From assembly GCA_937996755.1 (NCBI GenBank), contig CALKUS010000098.1:1-47811 (forward strand): a stretch of DNA of 47,811 nt, in the 5' to 3' direction. The notes under the pieces are model-generated. The model had not been told where the DNA came from. It ran no database searches and saw nothing but the letters and a program-made list of their open reading frames with translations. Of this stretch, positions 8,504 to 16,417 are shown in pieces. A program made the position numbers and the translations under genes. This DNA comes from an uncultured Pseudomonadota bacterium (GTDB lineage Bacteria > Pseudomonadota > Gammaproteobacteria > Xanthomonadales > Ahniellaceae). Position 1 is the stretch's first letter; every line of letters starts with the position of its first letter.

Positions 8504-8540
8504 AAAGCAATGGCATGCCTTCTCGTCGCGCGAACGTAAC

Positions 8541-11189
8541 TCACAGGAACACTTCCGTCGCGGGCTCGCGCAGGTTGTAGCGGCTGGCCATCGCGCGCCC
8601 GTACGCGCCGGCCTGCGCGATGAGCAACACGTCGCCCTCGCGCGGCTCGGGCAGGCGGCGGTTGCTGCCCAGCACGTCGCCGGATTCGCAGATCGGTCCG
8701 ACGACGGTGCAGAGCGTGTCGGCCGGGTCGCCGAGCCGCGTGAGGTTCACGATCTCGTGCCACGCGTCGTACAGCGCCGGGCGGATCAACGAGTTCATGC
8801 CGGTGTCGACGCCCACGTAGCACCAGCCTTCCTTGCGCTTGACCTGCGTGACGGTCGCGAGCAGCACGCCCGCGTCGGCCACGACGTAGCGGCCCGGCTC
8901 CATCCACAGCGCGTACTGCGGGTAGACGCGCTTCACCTCGTCCAGCGCCGCGGCGAGCGCGTCGAGGTCGAGCGGCACTTCATCGGGCCGCGACGGCACG
9001 CCGAGCCCGCCGCCGATGTTCAGCACGCCGCATTCCGCGAATTCCGGCGCGAGCGTGGCGAGGTCGGCGTACACCGAGCGGAAGTGCGCGACGTCCAGCA
9101 CGCCGCTGCCGAGGTGCGCGTGGATGCCGGTGATGCGCAGGCCGAGCTCGCGCGCGCGGAAGCGCGCTTCGGCGAGGTCGGAAAGCGGCAGGCCGAACTT
9201 CGACGTGGCGCCGCCCGTGACCACCTTGTCGTGGTGGCCGCGGCCGTGGCCGAGGTCGAGGCGCAGCAGCGCGCTGCGACCGCGCCACGTCTCGGGCCAT
9301 TCGCGCAGCGGATGCAGCGCGTCGATCGTCACCTGCACGCCCATCGCGAACGCGTGCTCGTATTCCGCGCGCGGCGCGAAGTTCGGCGTGAACAGCAGGC
9401 GCTCCTTCGGTACGACGCGCGACGCCAGGTCGAGCTCGGCCGCCGATACGCATTCGAGGTCGAGGCCTTCGGATGCGACGATCCGCAGCAGCTCCTCGTT
9501 CCCGTTCGCCTTCATCGCGTACAGCCAGCGGTCGACGGCGGGGATCGCGCGCAGGCGCCGGCACGCGCCGCGCAGCTCGTCGCGCGCATAGGCGTACGCG
9601 GGCGTCGACTTCGCCGCGAGCGCGAGCAGCTCCGTGCGACGGAGCGCCCACCACGGGAACGCACGCCGCCCGGCCGAGCTCGCCGCGTACAGCACGTCCC
9701 AGCGCGGGCCGAACAGGCGCTCGTCCTCGAGCCGCATCGCCTCGGCGCGCACCAGCAACTCGTGCAGCTGCGGGATCAGCGGTTGCGCGACCGCCTCGTC
9801 GACGACGAACGTGAGGTTGAGGTTGTTCGACGACTGCGAGATCAGGTGCACGTTCTGCTGCCCGAACTCGGCGAGCACGGGCGCGAGCTTGTGCAACAGC
9901 GCGCGCATGCCGCGACCCACGAGCGTGACGGCCGCGCACGGCCCGATCACCTTCACGCGGCAGACCTGCTCGAGGTCGGCGCAGAGCGCCGACAGCACGT
10001 CGGTGGACACGAGGTTCTCGCTCGGGTCGAGCGACACCGTGACGTTCGTTTCGGCCGAGCCGATCAGGTCGACCGAAAGCCCGTGCCGCTTGAACGCGGC
10101 GAACACGTCGGCCAGGAAGCCGACCTGCTGCCACATGCCCACGGACTCCATCGACACGAGCGTGATGCCGGTGCGCGCGCTGATCGCCTTGACGCTGGGC
10201 GCGCCGCCCCCCGCGAATGGGCCGATTTCGGTGCCCTCGAGCGCGGGCCGGTTCGTGTCCTTCACCCAGAGCGGCACGCGCGCGTCGCGCAACGGCGACA
10301 GGCAGCGTGGGTGCAGCACCTTCGCGCCGGTGGTCGCGATCTCCTGCGCCTCTTCGTAGTCGAGCCGGCGCAGCAGCCGCGCGCCCGGCACCTGGCGCGG
10401 GTTCGCGCTGAACATGCCGGCGACGTCGGTCCAGATCTCCACGCGCGCCGCGGCGAGCAGGCCGCCGAAGTACGCCGCCGACGTGTCGGAGCCGCCGCGC
10501 CCGAGGATGGCCGTGCGACCGTCGTTCTTGCGTGCGATGAAGCCCTGCGTGATGAGCACGGGCGAGCGGCGCGCGAGCGCCGCCTGCGTGTCGCGGTCGG
10601 GCGCGCAACGACAATTCACCGACAGCCACGAAGCCCAGTCGCTGGCGTTGGGCTGCGGCATCGCGTGCAGGAACTCGCGCGCGTCGAGCCATTCGGCAGC
10701 AAGGCCCTGCGCGTCGAGATAGTGCGCGCCGAGCGTCGACGACATCAGCTCGCCGAGCGCGAGCACCTCCGCCTGCCACGTGAAGTCGGCGCCGCCGCCG
10801 CGCGGCTCGGCTGCGAGCGCGGCGAGCCGCGACAGCCATTCCTGCAATCCAGGCGCGGACGCGAGCCCGAGCTCGCGCGCGAAGTCGAGGTGCTTCGCGA
10901 CGAGCGCAGCGACGGCGTCGTCCAGCGCTTCGCCGCGCTGCGCGCGCTCGATGAGCGCCTGCAGCGCGTTCGTCACGCCGGACAGGGCCGACACGACGAC
11001 GAGCACGCGGAACCGCGCCTCGCGCCGCTCGCGCACGAGGCGCGCGATCGTGTCCCAGCCCGCTTTCGTGGCAACCGACGTCCCGCCGAATTTCAGCACC
11101 ACCCAGCCCGGCGCGGCGACCGCTTCGACGGCGGTCGCGGTGGCGGTCTGCGGGACGGGCGTATCGGGAGCCATGGTCGCGTGCGTCAT
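8541..11189 (-). CDS. lysAC: Bifunctional aspartate kinase/diaminopimelate decarboxylase
   Basis: An 882-residue fusion of the first and last enzymes of lysine synthesis. The N-terminal aspartokinase begins with VVLKFGGTSV (about 28-37), followed by the kinase fold and ACT-type regulatory repeats to about 470. The C-terminal half is a fold-III PLP decarboxylase: YAMKAN carries the PLP lysine (about 557), followed by HAHLGSG, NIGGGLGVP, MEPGRYVVADAG and CESGD. The cytoplasmic enzyme phosphorylates aspartate and decarboxylates meso-diaminopimelate. Such LysAC fusions are known in Xanthomonas and Xylella. The start is ambiguous between 11189 and 11174 (both ATG, neither with a good SD). A 13-bp dyad at 11191-11203 lies at the start. 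Lysine feedback through the ACT domains is likely. Confidence 0.94.
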   Translation of the reverse strand: MTHATMAPDTPVPQTATATAVEAVAAPGWVVLKFGGTSVATKAGWDTIARLVRERREARFRVLVVVSALSGVTNALQALIERAQRGEALDDAVAALVAKHLDFARELGLASAPGLQEWLSRLAALAAEPRGGGADFTWQAEVLALGELMSSTLGAHYLDAQGLAAEWLDAREFLHAMPQPNASDWASWLSVNCRCAPDRDTQAALARRSPVLITQGFIARKNDGRTAILGRGGSDTSAAYFGGLLAAARVEIWTDVAGMFSANPRQVPGARLLRRLDYEEAQEIATTGAKVLHPRCLSPLRDARVPLWVKDTNRPALEGTEIGPFAGGGAPSVKAISARTGITLVSMESVGMWQQVGFLADVFAAFKRHGLSVDLIGSAETNVTVSLDPSENLVSTDVLSALCADLEQVCRVKVIGPCAAVTLVGRGMRALLHKLAPVLAEFGQQNVHLISQSSNNLNLTFVVDEAVAQPLIPQLHELLVRAEAMRLEDERLFGPRWDVLYAASSAGRRAFPWWALRRTELLALAAKSTPAYAYARDELRGACRRLRAIPAVDRWLYAMKANGNEELLRIVASEGLDLECVSAAELDLASRVVPKERLLFTPNFAPRAEYEHAFAMGVQVTIDALHPLREWPETWRGRSALLRLDLGHGRGHHDKVVTGGATSKFGLPLSDLAEARFRARELGLRITGIHAHLGSGVLDVAHFRSVYADLATLAPEFAECGVLNIGGGLGVPSRPDEVPLDLDALAAALDEVKRVYPQYALWMEPGRYVVADAGVLLATVTQVKRKEGWCYVGVDTGMNSLIRPALYDAWHEIVNLTRLGDPADTLCTVVGPICESGDVLGSNRRLPEPREGDVLLIAQAGAYGRAMASRYNLREPATEVFL

Positions 11190-11190
11190 G

Positions 11191-11203
11191 CCGGACGGTC
11201 CGG
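11191..11203. promoter_or_regulatory. Perfect dyad upstream of lysAC
   Basis: The sequence ccggacggtccgg is a perfect 6-bp inverted repeat around one central base, immediately upstream of the lysAC start and in the divergent interval with the PhzF-like gene. It could be an operator or chance in very GC-rich DNA. Confidence 0.3.
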
Positions 11204-11319
11204 CGCGAACGCGGAAGATACCGAAACCGCGCGCGCCGCGCGGGGAATATCCATGGCAAGACTTGCCCGCGGCGCCTGCTTGTCGCATGGTGGCGATACC
11301 GAACCCACGCACCCGCCCG

Positions 11320-12207
11320 ATGACTTCCCGCATCGTTCCGTTCAAGCAGGTCGACGTGTTCAGCGCCACGCCGTTCCAGGGCAACCCGGTGGCCGTCGTC
11401 ATGGACGCCGAAGGCCTGGATACCGCGCAGATGCAGCGCATCGCGCAATGGACGAACCTCAGCGAAACCACGTTCGTGCTGCCGCCCACGCAGGCCGGCG
11501 CCGACTACCGCGTGCGCATCTTCACGCCCCGCCAGGAACTGCCGTTCGCGGGCCATCCGACCGTGGGCACCGCTCATGCCGTGCTGGAATGCGGCTGGGC
11601 GCGCGAGCACGACCACATGCTGGTGATGGAGTGCGCCGCCGGCGTGCTGCCGATCTCCGTCGACGGCAAGGGCAGCGACCGCATGATCCAGGTGCGCACG
11701 CCCGCCGCGACCATCGGCGACCCCGACACCATGCAGACCGTCGCGATGGCGAAGGCGCTCGGCACCACGTTGAACTCCGAACCCGCGCCGCGCGCGATCA
11801 CCTGCGGCCCGACCTGGATCGTCGTCGACCTCGAGGACGCGGCGACCGTGCGCGCACTGAAGCCCGACATGGCGAAGCTCATCGAAGTGAGCCGCGACTT
11901 CGCGGCCGTCGGTGCCGCCGTGTTCGGCCGCTGCGGCGACGACGAGCAGGAGTTCGAGATGGTCGTGCGCTGCTTCGCGCCGATCGACGGCATCAACGAG
12001 GACCCCGTCACCGGCAGCGGCAACGCCGCCGTCGCGAACTTCCTGCGCGTCAACGGCCTCGTGCCCGACGGCCCTGCGTCGTACGTCGCGAGCCAGGGAC
12101 GCGAGCTGGGACGCGACGGCGTCGTGACCGTCAGCTTCGATCGCGAGGGGCACATCTCGATCGGCGGGCACGCCGTCACGATCGTGGACGGCACGATTCG
12201 CCTCTAG
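11320..12207 (+). CDS. PhzF family isomerase
   Basis: A 295-residue PhzF-type protein with the two-lobed epimerase-like fold. Family hallmarks are QVDVFSATPFQGNPVAVV (9-26), the Glu near 49 in LSETTFVLPP, FAGHPTVGTAHAVL (about 74-87) and, in the second lobe, DPVTGSGNAAVANFL. Characterised members isomerise dihydro-3-hydroxyanthranilate, but most homologues have unknown small-molecule substrates, and no phenazine genes are present here. Cytoplasmic. Divergent from lysAC with a 130-bp gap. The start at 11320 is the first ATG giving the family's N-terminus; the SD is weak. The stop is followed 13 bases later by a REP hairpin that may terminate transcription. Confidence 0.92.
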   Translation: MTSRIVPFKQVDVFSATPFQGNPVAVVMDAEGLDTAQMQRIAQWTNLSETTFVLPPTQAGADYRVRIFTPRQELPFAGHPTVGTAHAVLECGWAREHDHMLVMECAAGVLPISVDGKGSDRMIQVRTPAATIGDPDTMQTVAMAKALGTTLNSEPAPRAITCGPTWIVVDLEDAATVRALKPDMAKLIEVSRDFAAVGAAVFGRCGDDEQEFEMVVRCFAPIDGINEDPVTGSGNAAVANFLRVNGLVPDGPASYVASQGRELGRDGVVTVSFDREGHISIGGHAVTIVDGTIRL

Positions 12208-12220
12208 CCGCCCGCATTGT

Positions 12221-12248
12221 CGTCATCCCGGCGAACGCCGGGATCCAG
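12221..12248. repeat. REP-type hairpin after the PhzF-like gene
   Basis: Arms atcccggc and gccgggat (12225-12232 and 12237-12244) with loop gaac. It matches a widespread proteobacterial intergenic palindrome whose translation is a familiar spurious peptide (IPAFAGM). It may also act as a terminator. Confidence 0.75.
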
Positions 12249-12309
12249 GGCCTCGAGGGGATCGTAGCGCCGCTTCGACGAGCCGATCTGCCGTGGTTCG
12301 TTGTTGCTC

Positions 12310-12650
12310 GAGCCACTCGCCATCGCGACTTTCGTCGCTCCCACAGACAGCCTCCCTGTGAGCGCGGCGCCGCAAGGCTTGCGGCGTCCCTGGTTCCGGC
12401 CGCACTTCGCGCTGCATGAGTGCTCGATGGTGCGAAAGCGTGGCGTCGCTCCGGAACCCTGCTGTACAGCGCGCCTGACAAAGCGGCTGTACCAGCGAGG
12501 TGCGGAGCGACGTCAGGCCTTCGCACCGTCGACGGCCCATGCGAGGCGAAGTGCAGTCGGAACCGCGAGTGGCTCCCTGACTGGCCGCGCGCCGATCGCA
12601 GGGAGGATTTCTGTGGGAGCGACGAAAGTCGCGATGGCGAGTGCTCCAAA
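12310..12650. mobile_element. Long self-complementary MITE-like element
   Basis: Perfect 33-bp inverted repeats lie at 12314-12346 and 12611-12643. Between them the two halves remain recognisably complementary around a centre near 12478, for example gtacagc at 12464-12470 against gctgtac at 12486-12492. The shared blocks include a cctccct box, ttccg-gcacttcgc, tgcgaa and gcgtcgctccg. The whole unit is therefore an imperfect palindrome of about 340 bp with no open gene, consistent with a non-autonomous palindromic element. No target-site duplication is certain. Confidence 0.7.
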
Positions 12651-12718
12651 TAAGGCGAAGAGCAGCAGATGGTCTCCTCGAAGTGAGCTCTACGAGTCGC
12701 CTTTCGGGTTTGGAGCGC

Positions 12719-13648
12719 TCACTGCTTCTGCGAGGGCGAGTTAGCCGCCTCTTCGAGCGCAGATCGCTGCACGTCGCCATCAACCGGCAACGACTCGGTG
12801 ACACTCGCCGGCATCCCCACTAGCGCCGCCCGCACCTCACGCAGCTTCGCCTTCACGCGCGACGCGTTCGCCGCGCCGATGCGGAGCATGATCTTCTGCC
12901 CCGCCGACAGCGATTCGAAACGCGGGTCCGCGTACTGCCAGAACACCGACGGGCGCACGATCGGCAGCGGGCCGGCGGCGTCGGGCGCGGCGAGCAGGTG
13001 GTCGATCACCTCGACGAGGCGATCGTTGAAGTAGCCGGTCGGGTAACCGAGCTCGCGATAGGCCTGCTGGAACAGCGGGTAGTACTTCACGTACACGCCG
13101 ACGAGCGCCTGCGCGTCCACTGCCTCGACGATGCGCACGTACGATTCGTACCGCGCCGCGTTCTCCGGCCCGATCGCGCCGTTCGCCTCGTCGGCGAGGA
13201 ACGCACCGGGCGCCGGGCGTGCGGGAATGATGTTCGGCGACAGCTTCTTCTTCGGCAGGTTGTCGACCGTGGCGACGAAGCGCTGGATCACGCCTTCCGG
13301 GTTCATCAGCGCCGCGAGGCCATCGGTGCCGCCGAGCTGCGCGAGCGCGCCGAGCAGCACGGGATCGCTGTCGTACAACGACGGCAGCGGCTCGACCGGC
13401 GTCGTCGCCTCGGCCGGCAGCGTCACGACCTGCTCGATCGGATGCTGCGGCGTGGTGGGCGCGGCTTCGGCGGGCGTGGCGGCCGGCGTCGCGCTGGCGA
13501 CGGGCGCGCTCGCGGGCAGGTCGGGCGCCTTCCGGTACTGCGAATACCACCAGAGCCCGCCGGCGATGCCGGCGACGACGAGCACGCCGGCGGCGATCGC
13601 GCCGGCCGGGCTTTCCTTGCGGAGGTTGCGGGGTTTTTCGGCTTCCAT
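12719..13648 (-). CDS. DUF3014 domain membrane protein
   Basis: A 309-residue protein with a short cytoplasmic N-terminus, one TM helix at about 16-37, an Ala/Pro/Thr-rich linker (about 44-85) and a C-terminal domain of the DUF3014 type. That domain includes LPSLYDSDPVLLGAL, NLPKKKLSP, RYESYVRIVEAVD, YKYYPLFQQAYRELGYP-like sequence and PSVFWQYADPRFESL. The function is unknown; the topology suggests a periplasmic domain anchored in the inner membrane. The start at 13648 has an AAGGGGG SD. It may be co-transcribed with the DUF4344 gene 73 bp upstream. Confidence 0.9.
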   Translation of the reverse strand: MEAEKPRNLRKESPAGAIAAGVLVVAGIAGGLWWYSQYRKAPDLPASAPVASATPAATPAEAAPTTPQHPIEQVVTLPAEATTPVEPLPSLYDSDPVLLGALAQLGGTDGLAALMNPEGVIQRFVATVDNLPKKKLSPNIIPARPAPGAFLADEANGAIGPENAARYESYVRIVEAVDAQALVGVYVKYYPLFQQAYRELGYPTGYFNDRLVEVIDHLLAAPDAAGPLPIVRPSVFWQYADPRFESLSAGQKIMLRIGAANASRVKAKLREVRAALVGMPASVTESLPVDGDVQRSALEEAANSPSQKQ

Positions 13649-13721
13649 CCCCCTTGGATGCACCACGGCGGCTTTCGGTTCCCTGAACGCGGCGCCTGCC
13701 CGCGTTTCGCCATCCTCCCGG

Positions 13722-14465
13722 TCAGCGCAGGTGCCCCTCGAGCAGCTTCGACCAGCTGCGGTCGAGCTGCTGGTACTCGGCCTGGCAGAGGTCGGCGCGC
13801 GCTTCGGGCAGCCAGCCATCGTCGACGAGGTCCTCGTTCGCGTCGGGATCGGATCCGTACACCCAGCACACCATGTTGAAGTAGCGCTGCCGGTCGAGGC
13901 CGTGCTCGTCGGCGAAGTCGGTTTCCTCGACTTCGACCTTGTCGTCCTCGTCGCCGTAGAAACTGGTCGCCGCGTCGATCACGGCCTGGTTGCCCTCGTC
14001 CGCGTCGATCAGCACCCACGCGGCGAGCTGGTCGGCCGCGTCTTCCTCGCGCCCGATCACCGGCAGCTCGAGCGCGTCGATCAGTGCGTGGCCGAGCTCG
14101 TGGAACAGGTAGAACACGAAAGCGCCGGCAACGGCGTCGTCGACGTCGTCCTCGCTCTCGTACGCACCCGCGAACGACTCGCGCAGGTCGGTGAGCAGCT
14201 CGAGGCAGAGGTCGATCGTCTTCGTGTCCGGGTCGTAGTACGCATTCGCCTCGCCGCATTCGGCGAGGCGCAGTGTGAGCTTCGGCTGCACGACGAGCGC
14301 CTTGTCGAGCTCGACCGCAATGTCCTCGAGGAAGCGCTCCTTCGCGAGCTCGTCCGCGACTTCGCGCAGCTCGCGCGACTCCACGTTCGCCTTGCCCACC
14401 ACGAAACCGGCGTGCGCCGGTGCGCAGAACGCGCACGCGAGCAGCGGCAACAGGCTCCACTTCAT
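13722..14465 (-). CDS. DUF4344 putative metallopeptidase, exported
   Basis: A 247-residue secreted protein. The signal peptide (1-19, ending PAHA) precedes a DUF4344-type domain. HELGH at 122-126 gives the zinc ligands and catalytic Glu, and an acidic run in GREEDAADQ (138-146) can supply the third ligand, as expected for this zincin group. There are three or four cysteines. The protein is notably acidic. Substrate unknown; it may process envelope proteins. A GGGGGAA SD precedes the start at 14465. A long palindromic element occupies the 220 bp upstream, so its promoter lies in or beside that repeat. Confidence 0.9.
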   Translation of the reverse strand: MKWSLLPLLACAFCAPAHAGFVVGKANVESRELREVADELAKERFLEDIAVELDKALVVQPKLTLRLAECGEANAYYDPDTKTIDLCLELLTDLRESFAGAYESEDDVDDAVAGAFVFYLFHELGHALIDALELPVIGREEDAADQLAAWVLIDADEGNQAVIDAATSFYGDEDDKVEVEETDFADEHGLDRQRYFNMVCWVYGSDPDANEDLVDDGWLPEARADLCQAEYQQLDRSWSKLLEGHLR

Positions 14466-14535
14466 GTGCGTTCCCCCGAATCCCCGCCGGCACGATCCCT
14501 CACTGCGCGCGCGATGACAAGCTCGTTGCCCATGG

Positions 14536-14693
14536 TCCGCTGAATCGGAGGTAGGCAGAGGGATCGCGACGGGATGGTGGCGGGTGGCGCCGGTCTGCAG
14601 CGAGCGCCAATAGCCAAGGCTATTGGCCGAGCGAAGACCAAGCCAGACGTCGCCGTGCCGAGCGAGCTACTGCCGTTCCTCCGATTCAGCGGG
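14536..14693. mobile_element. Palindromic element at hydrolase 3' end
   Basis: Perfect 15-bp inverted repeats (14537-14551 and 14678-14692) flank a sequence whose halves remain partly complementary down to a perfect central dyad at 14606-14627 (arms gccaatagcc, AA between). The right arm contains the TGA stop of the upstream alpha/beta hydrolase (14686-14688). It could also form a terminator for the lipid operon. Confidence 0.65.
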
Positions 14694-15579
14694 CCAAGTG
14701 CGCGAGGACGCTGGACGTGAGGCGCGGAACGAACGTCGCCGGCAGGTAGTGGCCGAGCCCGGGCACGAGCTCGACGCGCGCGTGCGGCATGGCCTTCGAC
14801 AACGCCTGCGCGGCGCGCGGCGGCACGAGCGGATCGGCGTCGCCGTGCATCACGAGCACGGGACAGCGGATCGTGCGCAACAGGGCGCTGCGATCCTCGT
14901 CGGCCGTGATCGCGAGCAGCTGGCGCGCGGTGCCGTGCGGCCGGTAGGCGCGGCGCAGCGAGACCTCCAGCCGTTGCCGGATCGCGGGCACTTCGGGATC
15001 GTCGTCGCGCAGGCCACCGAGCGCCTGGAACAGGCGCGCGAAGTGGTCGAGCTGCGCGGCGAACGCGGCCGACTTCGGCGGCGGGCGCAGGAACACCGGC
15101 AGCAGCGCGAAGCTCGGCCACGGCGCGCCGCGCGAGCCCGCGTGCGACATCACGGAGACGAGCGAGCGCACGCGCGCCGGGGCGGCGGCGGTGACGCGCT
15201 GCGCGATCATCCCGCCCAGGCTCACGCCGACGACGTGGAAGTCGCCGATGCCGAGCGCGTCGGCCAGCGCGAGCGTGTCGTCCGCCATGTCCTGCAGCGT
15301 GTAGGGCGGCACGAACGGCCGGCGCAGGAGATGCGCGAGCATCGCGCGCTCGATCGACGCGTGTGGCGCCACGTGGCCACTGCCCGACAGGCCGGCGTCG
15401 CGGTTGTCGAAGCGCAGAACGCGCCAGCCATCGGCGACGAGTGCATCGACGAACGCCTGCGGCCATGCGAGCAATTGCATGCCGAGCCCCATCACGAGCA
15501 CGACGTCGCCGCGGCGCGGCTCGCCGGCGAGCTCGTACTCGATCTCGAGATCGCGCCCGGGCAGCGCGACGCGCGCCAT
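14686..15579 (-). CDS. Alpha/beta fold hydrolase
   Basis: A 297-residue cytoplasmic alpha/beta hydrolase. The oxyanion region VMGLGMQ (29-35) is followed by FDNRDAGLS, the nucleophile elbow GVSLGGM (118-124, Ser120), a candidate acid in MHGDADPLVP (about 245-254) and His in GLGHYLP (about 275). Members of this group are esterases, lipases or thioesterases. It is the third gene of an operon led by the wax ester synthase and follows the second hydrolase by 7 bp, suggesting neutral-lipid or ester turnover. Its stop codon lies inside a palindromic element, so the native C-terminus may have been altered by the insertion. Confidence 0.88.
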   Translation of the reverse strand: MARVALPGRDLEIEYELAGEPRRGDVVLVMGLGMQLLAWPQAFVDALVADGWRVLRFDNRDAGLSGSGHVAPHASIERAMLAHLLRRPFVPPYTLQDMADDTLALADALGIGDFHVVGVSLGGMIAQRVTAAAPARVRSLVSVMSHAGSRGAPWPSFALLPVFLRPPPKSAAFAAQLDHFARLFQALGGLRDDDPEVPAIRQRLEVSLRRAYRPHGTARQLLAITADEDRSALLRTIRCPVLVMHGDADPLVPPRAAQALSKAMPHARVELVPGLGHYLPATFVPRLTSSVLAHLAR

Positions 15580-15586
15580 GTGGGCG

Positions 15587-16417
15587 TCAGCCCGCGGCGA
15601 ACGCTTCGACGTCGTGGCGCGGCGCGCCGTACACGGCCGCGCGCCACCCCGCGCGGTCGAACGGGCGCCACTCTCCCTCGAGCTGCGACAGGCGATCGGC
15701 GATCGCCCAGAGCACGGCGGGATTCACGCCCATGCCGAGGTGGCTCGCGCGCACCTCGATGTTCTCGGACAGCGCGCCGCTCGGCACGAGGCTCATCGGC
15801 CACGCGACGACGCCGTCGAGGCGGCTCAGGATCGACGTCATCGGCACCTTCGGGTGGCGCTCGAGCACGGCGCGCAGGCGCGGATCGTCGGCGTCGAAGC
15901 CGCTCACCAGCTCGAACACGCGCCACGCGTTCGTGGAGCGCGGATGGCCGTTCAGCGGCGAGCCCAGCGTGACGACCGAGCGCACCTTCTCCGGCATCGC
16001 GCACGCGAGCGCGCGAGCCATCGCGCCGCCGAGCGACCAGCCCACGATGCTGACGCTGCGCTTGTGTCGCTTGTGCAGCTCGCGCACGCGCTCGCCGAGT
16101 CCGCGAACGATGTGGTCGCGCGGGCCGACGTTGAAGCCCAGCTGCCACGGATACGCTTCGTAGCCGCAGGTTTCGAGGAAGCGGCGCAGCGGCCAGGTGC
16201 TCCAGTCGTTCGCGACGAGGCCGGGCAGCACCAGCACCGGATGCCCGTCGCCGGCGGGCGCGCGCTTCAGCAACGGCCAGCTCATGAGCATCGCCGCCCA
16301 TTCGGCGAACGCGCGCGCTTCCAGCGCGAGCAGCAACGCCGACGGCGCCGGCACGTGCCTGGTGGCGGCAGGCTTGCGGTGCGCGCGAGTGCGGGTGCTC
16401 GTGTTGCGCTTCTTCAT
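15587..16417 (-). CDS. Lipase/esterase-like alpha/beta hydrolase
   Basis: A 276-residue alpha/beta hydrolase of the PGAP1/lipase-like type. A basic N-terminus of about 20 residues has no classic signal peptide. The core starts HPVLVLPGLVAND, with the nucleophile motif VGWSLGGAMAR (125-135, Ser128) and TLGSPLNGH typical of bacterial triacylglycerol lipases and PHA/wax-linked hydrolases. Candidate acid and His residues lie in SRLDGVVAWP and VRASHLGMG. Its ATG overlaps the wax ester synthase TGA by four bases (ATGA), strong evidence for coordinated translation. Probable role: hydrolysis or remodelling of storage lipid made by its neighbour. Confidence 0.88.
   Translation of the reverse strand: MKKRNTSTRTRAHRKPAATRHVPAPSALLLALEARAFAEWAAMLMSWPLLKRAPAGDGHPVLVLPGLVANDWSTWPLRRFLETCGYEAYPWQLGFNVGPRDHIVRGLGERVRELHKRHKRSVSIVGWSLGGAMARALACAMPEKVRSVVTLGSPLNGHPRSTNAWRVFELVSGFDADDPRLRAVLERHPKVPMTSILSRLDGVVAWPMSLVPSGALSENIEVRASHLGMGVNPAVLWAIADRLSQLEGEWRPFDRAGWRAAVYGAPRHDVEAFAAG

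Larger units (their letters stand above)
12208..12718. other. Non-coding repeat-filled interval
   Basis: This 511-bp gap between the PhzF-like gene and the DUF3014 gene holds no convincing gene. It contains a REP hairpin (12221-12248), the long self-complementary element (12310-12650) and about 70 bp of unassigned sequence. The open frames here have no family similarity I recognise and no coherent start sites. Confidence 0.75.

Noticed and set aside
11320..12207. Phenazine biosynthesis locus
   Set aside because: PhzF-like proteins are widespread and no other phz gene is present, so a pathway call is not justified.
8154..12419. 1421-codon plus-strand frame
   Set aside because: Most of it is antisense to lysAC and then out of frame with the PhzF-like gene; no domain is coherent.
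12208..12718. Possible small genes in the long gap
   Set aside because: All open frames run through inverted-repeat sequence with no SD and no family similarity.
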